Assembly: GCF_002563965.1 (NCBI RefSeq)
Contig: NZ_PDJF01000001.1
Coordinates: forward strand, 2,046,001 to 2,110,000
Direction of reading: 5' to 3'
From: Corynebacterium renale
GTDB taxonomy: Bacteria; Actinomycetota; Actinomycetes; Mycobacteriales; Mycobacteriaceae
DNA length: 64,000 nt
Part shown: in pieces, positions 1-8,960 of the stretch
Layout of the letters: every line of letters begins with the position of its first letter
Numbering within the stretch: the first letter of the stretch is position 1
Translations under genes and position numbers: made by a program
The notes under the pieces: model-generated
What the model saw: only the letters and a program-made list of their open reading frames with translations
Told to the model about the DNA's origin: nothing
Database searches by the model: none

Positions 1-373
1 TTCCGTGCTGGAGGCGTACCAGCCGACGGCGCTGTATACCGCGGCGCCGGACCGCTGTGTGCAGACGGTCTTGCCGGCTTCGAAAGCACTCGGCGTGCGT
101 CTGACCATTGATCCTTTGCTTGGCGACGACGCCTTCGCCTCCTCGCCCGCGGCCACTGAAGAGCGCTACCGCCAACTCATCGCAGCCGGAGGCACTCCTG
201 TCGTGTGCGCGCAGGGTGCGGTTATTCCCGGCATCCTTGAAGCTCTAGCTGCGGAGGCTGACTTCACGCTGCCGCACACTCATACGAAGAAGGGCGCAGC
301 GTGGGTTTTGAGCTTCCGTGACGGCGTGCTTTCTGGCGCTGACTACTTGCGTTCGGCGTTACCGGTGAAGTAG
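1..373 (+). CDS. Histidine phosphatase domain, C-terminal part of a NUDIX/phosphatase protein (left-truncated)
   Basis: Only the last 124 or so codons are inside the window; the frame is open to the left edge and ends in TAG at 371-373. The peptide reads like the C-terminal half of a phosphoglycerate-mutase-type histidine phosphatase, with YTAAPDRCVQT, ERYRQL and PVVCAQGAVIPG in the expected order. In Corynebacterium and Mycobacterium such a domain is fused behind a NUDIX domain in MutT1, which hydrolyses oxidised or dinucleotide nucleotides, and that gene commonly sits next to leuCD. The NUDIX half is outside the window, so the full product is inferred from context. It converges on leuD. Confidence 0.6.
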   Translation, partial: SVLEAYQPTALYTAAPDRCVQTVLPASKALGVRLTIDPLLGDDAFASSPAATEERYRQLIAAGGTPVVCAQGAVIPGILEALAAEADFTLPHTHTKKGAAWVLSFRDGVLSGADYLRSALPVK

Positions 374-405
374 CAGTTAATCCCCCTATACTCAGCCTAC
401 GGCTG

Positions 406-443
406 GGGCACGCTTTCGCTCATTTTTCTGGCGAAGCGTGCCC
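406..443. terminator. Bidirectional hairpin between convergent genes
   Basis: Arms GGGCACGCTTTCGC (406-419) and GCGAAGCGTGCCC (431-443) pair with a single bulged base around an 11-nt T-rich loop. It lies between the stop of the phosphatase gene and the stop of leuD, so it can end both transcripts. Confidence 0.6.
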
Positions 444-451
444 TCGTGTGT

Positions 452-1039
452 TTAGAACACGTGTGGCTTGAATGCCGGGCGCTTGGACTCGTAATCTGCG
501 ATGGCATCTTCTTGGCGCAGGGTCAGTCCGATGTCGTCGAGGCCTTCGAGCAGGCGCCACTTGGTGTAGTCGTCGATGTCAAAGCTCACCACGGTGGATC
601 CGGCGGTGATGGTTTGTGCTTCGAGGTCGACGGTCACGTCCATGCCTGGGTCCTGTTCGAGGACCTTCCACAGGAGTTCGATGTCATCTTGCGCAACGAT
701 GCCTGCAAGAAGACCTGCTTTTCCGGAGTTTCCCCGGAAAATGTCGGCGAACCGTGGGGAAAATACGGCGCGGAAGCCGTAGTCCATGAGTGCCCACACT
801 GCGTGTTCACGGGAGGACCCGGTGCCGAAGTCTGGTCCGGTAATCAGGACGGAACCGTTCTTGTACGGCTCCTGGTTGAGGATGAAGCTGTCATCCTTGC
901 GCCAGTTGGCAAACAGGCCGTCTTCGAAGCCGGTGCGGGTCACGCGCTTGAGGTAGACCGCAGGGATGATCTGGTCGGTGTCTACGTTGGACGCCTTCAG
1001 GGGTACGCCGACACCAGTGTGGGTTGTGAACTTCTCCAT
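452..1039 (-). CDS. leuD: 3-isopropylmalate dehydratase small subunit
   Basis: This is the swivelling small subunit that pairs with LeuC to isomerise 2-isopropylmalate to 3-isopropylmalate in leucine synthesis (cytoplasm). The 195-aa length is normal for the family. Signature segments are [14 protein letters not shown] near the N terminus, [13 protein letters not shown] in the middle (the substrate-binding SSREHA loop) and GLDDIGLTL near the C terminus. An AAGGAG ribosome site precedes the ATG. leuC is 37 bp upstream on the same strand, so the two form one operon, which in C. glutamicum is repressed by LtbR. Confidence 0.97.
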   Translation of the reverse strand: MEKFTTHTGVGVPLKASNVDTDQIIPAVYLKRVTRTGFEDGLFANWRKDDSFILNQEPYKNGSVLITGPDFGTGSSREHAVWALMDYGFRAVFSPRFADIFRGNSGKAGLLAGIVAQDDIELLWKVLEQDPGMDVTVDLEAQTITAGSTVVSFDIDDYTKWRLLEGLDDIGLTLRQEDAIADYESKRPAFKPHVF

Positions 1040-1076
1040 CGTGAGTGCTCCTTTGAAGTCTTTGGTTACGTCGGTG

Positions 1077-2495
1077 TTAGAGGTCTGCTGGGCTGGCCAG
1101 GTGCCCCAGGAGTGCGGTGGCTGCGGCTACCGGTGGGGAGACCAGGTGGGTGCGGCCTCCTGGGCCTTGGCGGCCTTCGAAGTTACGGTTCGAGGTAGAT
1201 GCGGAGCGCTCCCCTGGCTTGAGCTGGTCGGGGTTCATGCCCAGGCACATGGAGCAACCGGCGGTGCGCCAGTCCGCGCCGGCGTCGATAAAAATCTTGT
1301 CCAGGCCTTCTTCTTCCGCCTGCTGCTTCACCAGAGTCGAGGACGGAACGACCATCATACGGATGTCCTGGTGAATCTTATTGCCCTTGAGGATGTCGGC
1401 GGCGGCGCGCAGGTCCTCGATGCGGGCGTTGGTGCACGAGCCTAGGAAGACGGTGTCAATCTTGATGTCTTTGAGTGGGGTGCCAGGCTTTAAGTCCATG
1501 TATTCCAGCGCCTTTGTAGCGGCTGCCTTGTCGGTGTCGTTGGTGAAGTCCTCGGGATCGGGGACGTTCGCGGACAGTGGCAAGCCTTGGCCGGGGTTGG
1601 TTCCCCAGGTCACGAATGGGGTCAGCGCGGAACCATCAATATGGACGACGGTGTCAAAGGTTGCGCCTTCGTCGGTAGGCAAAGTCTTCCAGTATGCGAC
1701 GGCGTCGTCCCAGTCCTGGCCCTTCGGCGCGAGTTCGCGGCCCTTGAGGTATTCGAAGGTGGTCTCATCGGGGGCGATCATGCCGGCGCGGGCACCTGCT
1801 TCGATGGACATGTTGCAGATGGTCATGCGGGCTTCCATCGAAAGCTTGCGGATGGCTTCGCCGCGGTATTCGATGATGTGGCCCTGGCCGCCACCGGTAC
1901 CGATCTTCGCGATGATTGCCAGAATAAGGTCCTTTGCGGTCACCCCTGGCTGCAGTTCGCCGGAGACCTCGATAGCCATCGTCTTGAAGGGCTTGAGGCT
2001 CAGGGTCTGGGTTGCCATGACGTGCTCGACTTCGGAGGTGCCGATGCCCATGCCGATGGATCCGAATGCGCCGTGGGTGGAGGTATGCGAGTCCCCGCAC
2101 ACGATGGTCATGCCCGGCTGGGTGGCGCCGGTCTGCGGGCCGACTGTGTGGACGATGCCCTGCTGCACATCACCCATCGGGTGCAGACGGATGCCAAATT
2201 CTTCGCAGTTCTTGCGCAGGGTTGCCACCTGGGTACGCGAGGTCATGTCTGCGATGTCGAGCAGGTTACCGCCGATGACGCCTTCGGTGGGAACGTTGTG
2301 GTCCTCGGTGGCCAGGTGCAGGTCTGGGCGGCGGATTTTACGGCCGGACATGCGCATGCCGTCGAATGCCTGTGGTGAGGTAACCTCGTGGAGGAGCTGG
2401 AGGTCGATGTAAATCAGATCGGGCTCTTCGCCTTCTCCTTTGACAACGACGTGGTCGCGCCAGACTTTCTCGGCCAGAGTGAGCTTTTCAGCCAT
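1077..2495 (-). CDS. leuC: 3-isopropylmalate dehydratase large subunit
   Basis: The aconitase-family large subunit (472 aa) carries the [4Fe-4S] cluster of isopropylmalate isomerase. The three cluster cysteines are visible at about residues 354 (FLGSCTN), 414 and 417 ([11 protein letters not shown]), and the N-terminal [12 protein letters not shown] motif is intact. The start ATG has a GGAGC ribosome site (TTAGGAGCAAAGA). The gene is first in the leuCD operon and is divergent from the IclR-type regulator at 2570, with only 74 bp between the two starts. Regulation by leucine through that protein is inferred from C. glutamicum. Confidence 0.97.
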   Translation of the reverse strand: MAEKLTLAEKVWRDHVVVKGEGEEPDLIYIDLQLLHEVTSPQAFDGMRMSGRKIRRPDLHLATEDHNVPTEGVIGGNLLDIADMTSRTQVATLRKNCEEFGIRLHPMGDVQQGIVHTVGPQTGATQPGMTIVCGDSHTSTHGAFGSIGMGIGTSEVEHVMATQTLSLKPFKTMAIEVSGELQPGVTAKDLILAIIAKIGTGGGQGHIIEYRGEAIRKLSMEARMTICNMSIEAGARAGMIAPDETTFEYLKGRELAPKGQDWDDAVAYWKTLPTDEGATFDTVVHIDGSALTPFVTWGTNPGQGLPLSANVPDPEDFTNDTDKAAATKALEYMDLKPGTPLKDIKIDTVFLGSCTNARIEDLRAAADILKGNKIHQDIRMMVVPSSTLVKQQAEEEGLDKIFIDAGADWRTAGCSMCLGMNPDQLKPGERSASTSNRNFEGRQGPGGRTHLVSPPVAAATALLGHLASPADL

Positions 2496-2534
2496 TCTTT
2501 GCTCCTAACAGGTTACTGAATAAGACAACGGGTC

Positions 2535-2563
2535 TTCCATCTCATATAATGGAATGTTAATAT
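2535..2563. promoter_or_regulatory. leuC/ltbR divergent control region with TTCCAT-N8-ATGGAA palindrome
   Basis: An inverted repeat TTCCAT (2535-2540) / ATGGAA (2549-2554) resembles the TGGAA/TTCCA half-sites of IclR-family operators. Rightward -10 candidates are TATAAT (2545-2550, with AAGACA 17 bp upstream at 2522-2527) and TAATAT (2558-2563), which lies 6 nt before the regulator's ATG. The palindrome overlaps both, which would suit autorepression. The site assignment is inference. Confidence 0.45.
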
Positions 2564-2569
2564 CAGGGT

Positions 2570-3253
2570 ATGGAATATCATACAACATCTGGCATCAAAG
2601 TACTTGATCGGGCAGCCTCGATCTTGAACGCCGTGGCGCATACCCCACTGTCATTGGCGGACCTCAGCCAGACCACGGGCCTCCCCCGGGCGACGGCACA
2701 CCGCATCGCTTCAGCTTTAGAAGTACACAAATTACTCTCCCGCGACGAGCACGGTCGTTGGGCACTAGGCAGGTGCCTGCACACTCCGTCTTCGCTTATC
2801 GACGCCGCCACCCCCATCCTCACCAGCCTTGTTCAAGAAACCGGCGAGTCTGCTCAGTTATATGAGATCTCCGGCAACTCCCGAGTCTGCCTCGCCTCCG
2901 AGGCGGCGGCTGCCGGTTTACAGAACATTGTGCCCACGGGGATGCACATGCCTTTAAACGCCGGGTCAGCAGCGCGCGCATTCGTCGCGTTTGCTCCCCT
3001 GCCCATCCCGCGGGATGCCGCGTTTAGCCAGGCGGATATTGACACCACCCGCAAGCAGGGGTGGGCGGAATCAATATCGGAACGCCAGGTAGGTTTGGCA
3101 AGTATTTCGGCGCCTATTTATTCTCCGGAGCAGGAATTGGTTGCGGTGCTTTCCATCAGCGGCTTGGCCGACCGTTTCACCCCCAGCCCTGGCGCCTTAT
3201 GGGCCGACACTATTACTACGGCTGCAGCGAAACTGAGCTCGCGGCTGCATTAG
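2570..3253 (+). CDS. ltbR: IclR-family transcriptional regulator, LtbR type (leucine/tryptophan biosynthesis)
   Basis: The product is a 227-aa IclR-family protein. Residues about 10-65 form the N-terminal winged helix-turn-helix (ILNAVAHTPLSLADLSQTTG, then RATAHRIASAL); an effector-binding domain follows and ends in ASISAPIYSPEQELVAVLSISG. It is divergent from leuCD, exactly as LtbR is in C. glutamicum, where the protein represses leuB, leuCD and the trp operon. No Shine-Dalgarno sequence precedes the ATG; a TAATAT box lies 6 nt upstream, so the mRNA may be leaderless. The family call is certain; the LtbR name rests on gene position. Confidence 0.85.
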   Translation: MEYHTTSGIKVLDRAASILNAVAHTPLSLADLSQTTGLPRATAHRIASALEVHKLLSRDEHGRWALGRCLHTPSSLIDAATPILTSLVQETGESAQLYEISGNSRVCLASEAAAAGLQNIVPTGMHMPLNAGSAARAFVAFAPLPIPRDAAFSQADIDTTRKQGWAESISERQVGLASISAPIYSPEQELVAVLSISGLADRFTPSPGALWADTITTAAAKLSSRLH

Positions 3254-3326
3254 CAGTTAACCCAGCGGCAGACCTCCGCGTAACTAGGAGAAACAACTTC
3301 CCATTCATCCCGGGGCCGAAAAGGGC

Positions 3327-3332
3327 TATGCT
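3327..3332 (+). promoter_or_regulatory. -10 box of the amidase gene
   Basis: TATGCT ends 6 nt before the ATG at 3339 and there is no ribosome site, which predicts a leaderless mRNA. Confidence 0.45.
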
Positions 3333-3338
3333 TCTTAC

Positions 3339-4502
3339 ATGCTCGAGCACCTCACCAGAGCGATCGCATCCCTGAGCCCTAGCGAACACGGCTTCGCCTA
3401 CTACGACCCGACCGCCACCCCCTCGGGGCGAGGCCGGTTAAGCGGATGGATTATCCCTGCTAAAGATTTGGACCACGTGGCTGGCATGCCCACGACGTTT
3501 GGTGCCGCGCAACGCACCGTGATGGCAACGACTACCTCACGCTTTGTCCAACAGCTGCTTGATCAGGGTGCGCTAGTTCCAGGCAAATCAGCGGTCTCAG
3601 AACTGGGGATGTCCATCGACGCTGAACCGCGAGGTCTCCCGGCCGTCGATAATCCGCTCTACCCGGGGTGCACTCCCGGTGGCTCGTCGGGCGGCGCTGC
3701 AGTGATGGTCGCCCGGGGTTTGGTGCGCGCGGCGCACGCGTCGGATGCTGGTGGTTCGATCCGCGTACCTGCCGCTGCGACGGGCACCGTAGGTTTCAAG
3801 CCTTCTTCTCCTGAATTGGCAGCCCAGGGCTTCATCACGACGACCGTGTCCGACCAGGCTTTCTTGCACGAGATTCGCCCGCATCGTCGGCCCATGCGGA
3901 TCGCGCTTCTTACCGACCCCCTCTTCGCTCCAAGTTCGGTGGACCCGCGGTGGGCGCGGGCAGCAACAGAGGCAGCTGCCACTTTGGCGCGATTGGGCCA
4001 TACGGTTGAGCGAGTATGGCCCTACCCCGATGTCACCGACACCTTCATGCATTTTCGGCGTCTTATCTCCCAGAAGGTCGCGGGCCTGGACGAACATGAG
4101 GGGCTGGCCGGCTGGTTAAGCCAGCAGGGTCGGGCAGTGTCGCGGCGCCAACTCACGGCAGCGCAGCGGCATTCTTCTCAGTTGGCAGCACACGTGGCTG
4201 ACCATTACCGCGCGGACATGCTGTTGACCCCCACCCTGGCGTATGACCCGCCAGCGACGGGGACGTTTAGCAGCCTGGAACCCGCGCAGAATTTCGACGC
4301 CCAGACTTTGTGGTCGCCGTGGTGCAGCCTTTTCAATCTGTCCGGTACGGCCGCTATTTCAGTCCCATGGGCACGGCCCGGCGCGCCTGGCTTGCCTCCG
4401 GTTGCGGTGCATTTGGGCGCTTTAGATGCTACGGATGCGGAGGTTATTGGTGTGGCGAAGGAGTTGGAGGCTCATAATGGGTTGGGGCACCGAAGGAGGT
4501 AA
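3339..4502 (+). CDS. Amidase-signature family amidohydrolase
   Basis: The Ser-cisSer-Lys triad of amidase-signature enzymes is visible: Lys83 (LVPGKSAVSELGM), Ser116/117 in the glycine/serine loop CTPGGSSGGAAV, and the nucleophile Ser140 in DAGGSIRVPAA. The family hydrolyses carboxamides in the cytoplasm; the substrate is unknown. At 387 aa it is short for the family (usually 450-500), with the deletion in the central region, but all catalytic residues remain. It is not GatA, which is present at 62 kb. The gene stands alone downstream of ltbR and has its own -10 box. Confidence 0.85.
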   Translation: MLEHLTRAIASLSPSEHGFAYYDPTATPSGRGRLSGWIIPAKDLDHVAGMPTTFGAAQRTVMATTTSRFVQQLLDQGALVPGKSAVSELGMSIDAEPRGLPAVDNPLYPGCTPGGSSGGAAVMVARGLVRAAHASDAGGSIRVPAAATGTVGFKPSSPELAAQGFITTTVSDQAFLHEIRPHRRPMRIALLTDPLFAPSSVDPRWARAATEAAATLARLGHTVERVWPYPDVTDTFMHFRRLISQKVAGLDEHEGLAGWLSQQGRAVSRRQLTAAQRHSSQLAAHVADHYRADMLLTPTLAYDPPATGTFSSLEPAQNFDAQTLWSPWCSLFNLSGTAAISVPWARPGAPGLPPVAVHLGALDATDAEVIGVAKELEAHNGLGHRRR

Positions 4503-4562
4503 TCCGAAGTATTCTGCGGTTTTCCGCCTTCGCTACTCAGCGTGAGCACTTTTCACCCTCTT

Positions 4563-4642
4563 TTCGGAAGTATGTTTCGGAATTAAGCGCTTTCGCGGTA
4601 TACACTTGCAGATAATCACTAAATCCGAACTATCTTTCCGAA
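4563..4642. promoter_or_regulatory. hipBA promoter with paired TCCGAA operator repeats
   Basis: The hexamer TTCGGA occurs at 4563-4568 and 4576-4581, and its complement TCCGAA at 4624-4629 and 4637-4642. Within each pair the spacing is 13 bp, and the two pairs face each other around the -10 box TACACT (4601-4606). A further TCCGAA lies at 4504. Such paired, oppositely oriented sites flanking a promoter suit cooperative autorepression by a HipB-type protein; that reading is inference. Confidence 0.5.
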
Positions 4643-4653
4643 ACAGGGTGGCA

Positions 4654-4872
4654 ATGCTTAACCTCGAACCCGACCTGACGACCGCTGAAGAAATTGGTGC
4701 GCGTGTGCGTGCGACGCGGAAGCACTATCGGATTACGCAAGTGCAGCTCGCGGAACTTTCCGGGCTTTCAGATAAAACCGTGCGCGATATCGAACATGGG
4801 ACCGGGACCGCAAGCTTGGCCGCAGTGATTGCAGTCTTGAATGTCGTTGGATTGCGCTTGGAGGTTTGCTAG
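4654..4872 (+). CDS. hipB: HipB-like XRE-family antitoxin/repressor
   Basis: This small (72-aa) protein is almost entirely one helix-turn-helix of the XRE/Cro type: IGARVRATRKHYRITQVQLA, then LSGLSDKTVRDIEHG and ASLAAVIAVLNVVGLRL. An upstream in-frame TTG at 4606 would start inside the predicted -10 box, so ATG 4654, behind a weak AGGGTGG, is chosen. The stop is followed after 2 nt by the HipA-like gene, so they are co-translated. HipB proteins bind HipA kinase and repress the operon from palindromic or repeated sites; candidate sites lie just upstream. Confidence 0.85.
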   Translation: MLNLEPDLTTAEEIGARVRATRKHYRITQVQLAELSGLSDKTVRDIEHGTGTASLAAVIAVLNVVGLRLEVC

Positions 4873-4874
4873 CC

Positions 4875-6050
4875 ATGGCCACCTTTCCGGGTGTAGAGCA
4901 ACTCCGTTTTATCAACAAAGCAGACGTATATAAGGCAGGCGTCTTGGCAGGCCATATCTACCGTAATGATGTGGGCGCCACTACATTTTTTTACGCTGAA
5001 AGCTATTCGGGCCCTTCGATTGCCACAACCTTGCCGGTTTCAACTGAACCGCTTTCCACCATGAATGGCGCGCTTCCTCCTTTTTTCAGTGGCTTGCTCC
5101 CGGAAGGTCATCGGCTTTCGGTATTACGTCGCGCAGTGAAAACATCTTTCGACGATGAGCTTTCGCTCCTGCTTGCCGTGGGAAGGGATGTACCCGGTGA
5201 CGTTCTGGTGGTGCCTGATGGCTATACGCCTCAGCCTGTCGAAGCAGCCATCGATATAGCGCAGACAGATGTTCGCTTTCAGGATGTTGTTGACCTTGCC
5301 GATGCAGTCGGGATTCCGGGAGTTCAAGCGAAAGCTTCTGCTTCCATGGCGAACCGTCCCGTCACCGCGCATGGCAGACACGCCATATTAAAAATTGATC
5401 CACCAGAGCACCCCTACTTGGTAGTCAACGAGGCGTTACATTTACGCCATGCCGCGGCTTTAAAGATGCCCGTCGCCGAGTTCGAGGTGGTGCACGATTC
5501 TGAAGGAACACCAGGGCTGCTGGTGAGCAGGTTTGATCGCACAGATGATGGTAAGGCTCGCGCCCTGGAGGATGGCGCCCAAGTCCTAGGTATCCCGCCT
5601 GCAAAGAAGTATTCCGTTGAAGCAACTGACGTGGTTCTTGCTTTGGCGGAACACACCGAGGCACCCATCATTGCCGCACGAAGCTTGTATGTGCAGTTCA
5701 TGTTCGCGTGGTTAACGGGCAATGGTGACCTGCATGCGAAAAATATGTCAATTCTTCAGAATGAACGGGGCCGCTGGGAGATTTCGCCCATCTACGATAT
5801 TCCGTGCACCGCCATGTATGGAGACATGACGATGGCTTTGCCGATTGCTGGTCGCACGAAAAAGATTCGGTTAAGGCACTGGGACGAATTCGCAGAGTCG
5901 ATAGGACTGCCGGTTGTGGCCGCGCGCAGCGCTAATGCGCTGGCTCTCAAAGCTGCTCAAAGCATTAATATTGCGCAGCTGCCGTTCCACGGCTCGCCAT
6001 TGTATGCCGCGGAACGAGAACTGCGTTTGCGCCGCTACGAGATTGCTTAA
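4875..6050 (+). CDS. hipA: HipA-family serine/threonine kinase toxin
   Basis: The 391-aa product has the HipA layout: an N-terminal couple_hipA region (about 1-110, with NGALPPFFSGLLPEGHRL), the GVQAK nucleotide-binding loop, VSRFDR, the catalytic GNGDLHAKN segment (Asp as base) and the metal-binding ISPIYDI motif. E. coli HipA phosphorylates glutamyl-tRNA synthetase and causes dormancy; the target here is not known, though a gltX lies 27 kb away. Start ATG 4875 is preferred because a GGAG sits 11 nt upstream; the alternative TTG 4866 would be only 2 nt from it. All catalytic motifs are present, so the toxin is probably functional. Confidence 0.88.
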   Translation: MATFPGVEQLRFINKADVYKAGVLAGHIYRNDVGATTFFYAESYSGPSIATTLPVSTEPLSTMNGALPPFFSGLLPEGHRLSVLRRAVKTSFDDELSLLLAVGRDVPGDVLVVPDGYTPQPVEAAIDIAQTDVRFQDVVDLADAVGIPGVQAKASASMANRPVTAHGRHAILKIDPPEHPYLVVNEALHLRHAAALKMPVAEFEVVHDSEGTPGLLVSRFDRTDDGKARALEDGAQVLGIPPAKKYSVEATDVVLALAEHTEAPIIAARSLYVQFMFAWLTGNGDLHAKNMSILQNERGRWEISPIYDIPCTAMYGDMTMALPIAGRTKKIRLRHWDEFAESIGLPVVAARSANALALKAAQSINIAQLPFHGSPLYAAERELRLRRYEIA

Positions 6051-6072
6051 CACATCCTCCCGGCACAGCGGG

Positions 6073-6891
6073 TTAGCTGGTGGCGTCGAGGGTGAGTTCG
6101 CGGTCGCCGTGTTCTTGGACCGGGCGTGCGTTGGCGCCGATGAGCTTTTCAAAGGCTGCTAGCTGCTCTGCGGAGGCTTCAACGGGCTGGGTCATGACGA
6201 TCCAGCGCACGTTTTCCGTGCATGGCGGGGTGGTCAGCGATCCGGCGTAGGTGATATATTCCTGCTTAGCTGGCAGGAGCGCTGCGATGTCGAGTTCTTC
6301 CGTCACGTCAGTGGTGGCGTCTGCCTGCGCGGGGGCATTGTCGAGGAGGTACTGGACGAGGTCGTTGGCGGCGCCGTCGGCAAGCATGATGCCTAAGACG
6401 GTCAGATCACCGTCAGCGTTCTTGTGCACGAGGTGGATTTCGCCCGGTAGTTGCTTACCGTCGATGTGGTGCTCGGAGGGGGTGTGCATGTGCAGTTGCA
6501 CGAGTTCGAGTTCTTCGCCAGCAAGCGTGACCTTTTGGGAAGTTGCCGGGGTGAACTGGAGGGTGTGCCCGTTGTTGAGCACTTCCCCGCCACTTGGTGT
6601 GTAGGCGAAGGTGAGGTCGTCCAAGTCTTCTGGCGTGGCGCCGGTCAGGTCGATGGGGCTTTGCTCTGTGCCGGTGCCACAGGTTGCGTATTCTTCGGAG
6701 AGTTCTCCCCAGTGCTCGGGGGCGCCTTCTGCGGTGTAGCCCCAGTGGACATCGGTGGCTTTGGCTACGGAGGTGGAGGTCTGCGTCGTGGTGGTCTCGG
6801 TTGCCGTGTCTTCGGCGGTGCAGCCTGCTAGGAGCAGGGCTGCTGCAACTGGCGCTGCGAAGAAAGCAGTGCGACGTTGGTTAAGCGACAT
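6073..6891 (-). CDS. Alpha-class carbonic anhydrase, secreted lipoprotein
   Basis: Hydrates CO2 to bicarbonate outside the membrane. The 272-aa precursor has a lipoprotein signal (RR near the N terminus, then a hydrophobic run to LLLAGC, the lipidated Cys) and a Thr-rich linker. The alpha-CA core follows with HWGY, QSPIDL, QLHMHTPSEHH (two zinc histidines), EIHLVH (third zinc histidine) and SLTTPPCTENVRWIV. ATG 6891 is used because AAGGAC lies 7 nt upstream; the track start two codons earlier has no better signal. It converges on hipA with 22 bp between the stops. Confidence 0.93.
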   Translation of the reverse strand: MSLNQRRTAFFAAPVAAALLLAGCTAEDTATETTTTQTSTSVAKATDVHWGYTAEGAPEHWGELSEEYATCGTGTEQSPIDLTGATPEDLDDLTFAYTPSGGEVLNNGHTLQFTPATSQKVTLAGEELELVQLHMHTPSEHHIDGKQLPGEIHLVHKNADGDLTVLGIMLADGAANDLVQYLLDNAPAQADATTDVTEELDIAALLPAKQEYITYAGSLTTPPCTENVRWIVMTQPVEASAEQLAAFEKLIGANARPVQEHGDRELTLDATS

Positions 6892-6963
6892 GGGCAAAGT
6901 CCTTTCTTAGAAGAAATGGGTTCCCGCCACCTTACGTAGGTTCAGCTCAATTATCCAACTACC

Positions 6964-8118
6964 TTAACCCATTGATTGATTGTTGTTTTTATCCCATTGC
7001 GTCACTTCACCAGCAAGAACTCGTACTATCTGCGCAATCGTCGCATCGTCGAGGGGCTGTGCCAAAGAAAAACGCAGCGCCGAATGCGCCTCCTCTGGGC
7101 TGTACCCCAGTGCGATGAGCACCGGGGAAGGGTCCTGGGATCCTGCCCGACACGCTGAGCCCGAGCTGACCGCGTACCCTGCCGCATCTAAAGCCACGAG
7201 CAAAGACTCCCCACTCACCCCGGGAAACACGAAGGAGGCATGACCGGGTAGGCGCTCGGTGCGATGCCCGGTCAAGCGCGCTCCCGGAATATGCTTCTCG
7301 ACGGCACGTATCAGCCGGTCACGCGAGTCCATCAGAGCCAGCGCCCGGGTGCCCACGGTGGCGGCGTGTTCACCTACGGCTGCAGCAAAACCGCAGATTC
7401 CGGCCACGTTGTGCGTCCCGGCGCGCCGGCCGTGTTCCTGGTTCCCGCCGTGGATGAGTGGTTCGAGGGGGATGTCCTGTGGGAGTACGAGCGCCCCGAC
7501 GCCTTGGGGTCCGCCGAATTTGTGGGAGGCTACGGCCATGGTGGCTGCGTGTGGTCCGGGCCAGCCGTCTGGTGCAAGGCTGACGGGCAGGCTGGCGGCG
7601 GCCTGGACTGCGTCCAGGTGCAGTAGGTGCGCGGGTATGCCGTCAAGGTCGGTGACGGTACCTACTTCCCCATTGGCCAGGTCCAGGGCGATGAGTGTGG
7701 TGTCGGGGCGCAGGCGCTCGATGAGGTCGTCGCGTTGGACCTGCCCGTTGTTGTCTACGGGTACGTACTCAACGGTGAAGCCGTGGAGGCGGTGCAGGTA
7801 GTCGCAGCTGGCAAGCACGCTGGAGTGTTGGGTCCGGGTGGTCAGGATGTGCCGGCCGCGTGGGTCTGCGAGCGCACGCCCGATGATGCCTAGGTTGTTG
7901 GCTTCGGTTCCCCCGGAGGTAAAGATCACTCCGGTATCGGGAACCCCGAAAACTCTGGCAATGGTGGCGCGGGCGGCGGCTACTTCGCGGGCGGCCCACT
8001 GGCCGGGGCTGTGCACGCTCGAGGGGTTCGCGTTTCCTGCGTCAAGGATGCGCTCCATCGCGGCGCGGGCCTGCGGGAGGAGTGGCGCGGTAGCCGCTGC
8101 GTCGAGGTAGGTACTCAT
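6964..8118 (-). CDS. nadS: Cysteine desulfurase of the NAD operon
   Basis: A PLP-dependent class V aminotransferase (384 aa) that takes sulfur from cysteine. The PLP lysine is in VASHKFGGPQG and the persulfide cysteine in SSGSACRAG. As the last gene of ndnR-nadA-nadB-nadC-nadS it most likely supplies sulfur for the [4Fe-4S] cluster of NadA, as proposed for C. glutamicum nadS. The start is ATG 8118, whose ATGA overlaps the nadC stop; the ATG three codons upstream lies inside nadC and is less likely. Translational coupling is therefore expected. Confidence 0.9.
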   Translation of the reverse strand: MSTYLDAAATAPLLPQARAAMERILDAGNANPSSVHSPGQWAAREVAAARATIARVFGVPDTGVIFTSGGTEANNLGIIGRALADPRGRHILTTRTQHSSVLASCDYLHRLHGFTVEYVPVDNNGQVQRDDLIERLRPDTTLIALDLANGEVGTVTDLDGIPAHLLHLDAVQAAASLPVSLAPDGWPGPHAATMAVASHKFGGPQGVGALVLPQDIPLEPLIHGGNQEHGRRAGTHNVAGICGFAAAVGEHAATVGTRALALMDSRDRLIRAVEKHIPGARLTGHRTERLPGHASFVFPGVSGESLLVALDAAGYAVSSGSACRAGSQDPSPVLIALGYSPEEAHSALRFSLAQPLDDATIAQIVRVLAGEVTQWDKNNNQSMG

Positions 8119-8960
8119 GGGGTGCAAGCGTCCAAGCCTAAGTCGAGGACTCTGGCGGAGTGGGTCAGTTTTCCTACCGAGATTACGTCCACCCCCGCTG
8201 CGGCGATGTCGCGCACGGTTTCCAGTGAGACGTTCCCAGAAGCTTCCGTCGTTAAGCGGCCATCAATGTAGGCCACTGCGTCCCGTAGTTCAGGCACCGT
8301 GAAGTTGTCCAGCATGATGCTGTCTACCCCGGCTGCGAGTACGGCGTCGATCTGGTCGAAACGATCGACCTCGACTTCAATGTGGGTTGTGTGCCCCACA
8401 CGTGAACGCACCACAGCAAGCGCTTCGGTCAGGTCACTGGCCCCTAATGCTGCCAGGTGGTTGTCCTTGAGCATCACCGCATCCGAGAGGCTGAACCGGT
8501 GGTTGTGTCCCCCGCCGGCGCGGACGGCGTGCTTTTCGCAGGCGCGCAGGCCGGGAGTTGTTTTACGGGTGTCTACAATCCGCACGTCATAGCCGTCTAC
8601 CGCCGCGACGTAGCGTGCGGTTAATGTGGCGATGCCGCACATGCGCTGGCAGAAGTTCAACGCCACGCGCTCGGCTGTGAGCACCGCGCGCGCCGGGCCC
8701 TCGACGGCGCCTAGCTGATCCCCAGCGGCGAAGCGGGTGCCTTCGGCGACGAGTCCGGTGACGGTCACCTCCGGGCTCGCTTGACGGAAGGCCTCGGCGA
8801 AGAGTGCCCCGCCGGCGAACACGCCGGGTTCGCGCGCTACGAGTGCGGCGCGCAACCGCGCGTCTTCAGGAATGGTGGCGTTGACGGTGACGTCGCCCCA
8901 GGGGGCGTCTTCAGCAAGTGCCCGGGCTACTAGTTCACGAACGTGTGCATCAGTAAGCAT
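8115..8960 (-). CDS. nadC: Nicotinate-nucleotide pyrophosphorylase (quinolinate phosphoribosyltransferase)
   Basis: Converts quinolinate and PRPP to nicotinate mononucleotide in de novo NAD synthesis. The 281-aa length is typical. Motifs include ERVALNFCQRMCGIAT, DTRKTTPGLR (quinolinate and phosphate binding), GGGHNHR, LKDNHL, and EVEVDRFDQ with the acidic PRPP/Mg site, ending in ASGNVSLETVRDIAAAGVD. A GAAAGGAC site precedes the ATG, which lies inside the last codons of nadB (11-nt overlap). The 3' end overlaps nadS by 4 nt. Confidence 0.97.
   Translation of the reverse strand: MLTDAHVRELVARALAEDAPWGDVTVNATIPEDARLRAALVAREPGVFAGGALFAEAFRQASPEVTVTGLVAEGTRFAAGDQLGAVEGPARAVLTAERVALNFCQRMCGIATLTARYVAAVDGYDVRIVDTRKTTPGLRACEKHAVRAGGGHNHRFSLSDAVMLKDNHLAALGASDLTEALAVVRSRVGHTTHIEVEVDRFDQIDAVLAAGVDSIMLDNFTVPELRDAVAYIDGRLTTEASGNVSLETVRDIAAAGVDVISVGKLTHSARVLDLGLDACTP

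Noticed and set aside
1381-2412. Long plus-strand frames opposite leuC and leuD
   Set aside because: Antisense shadows; no family resemblance and no start signals.
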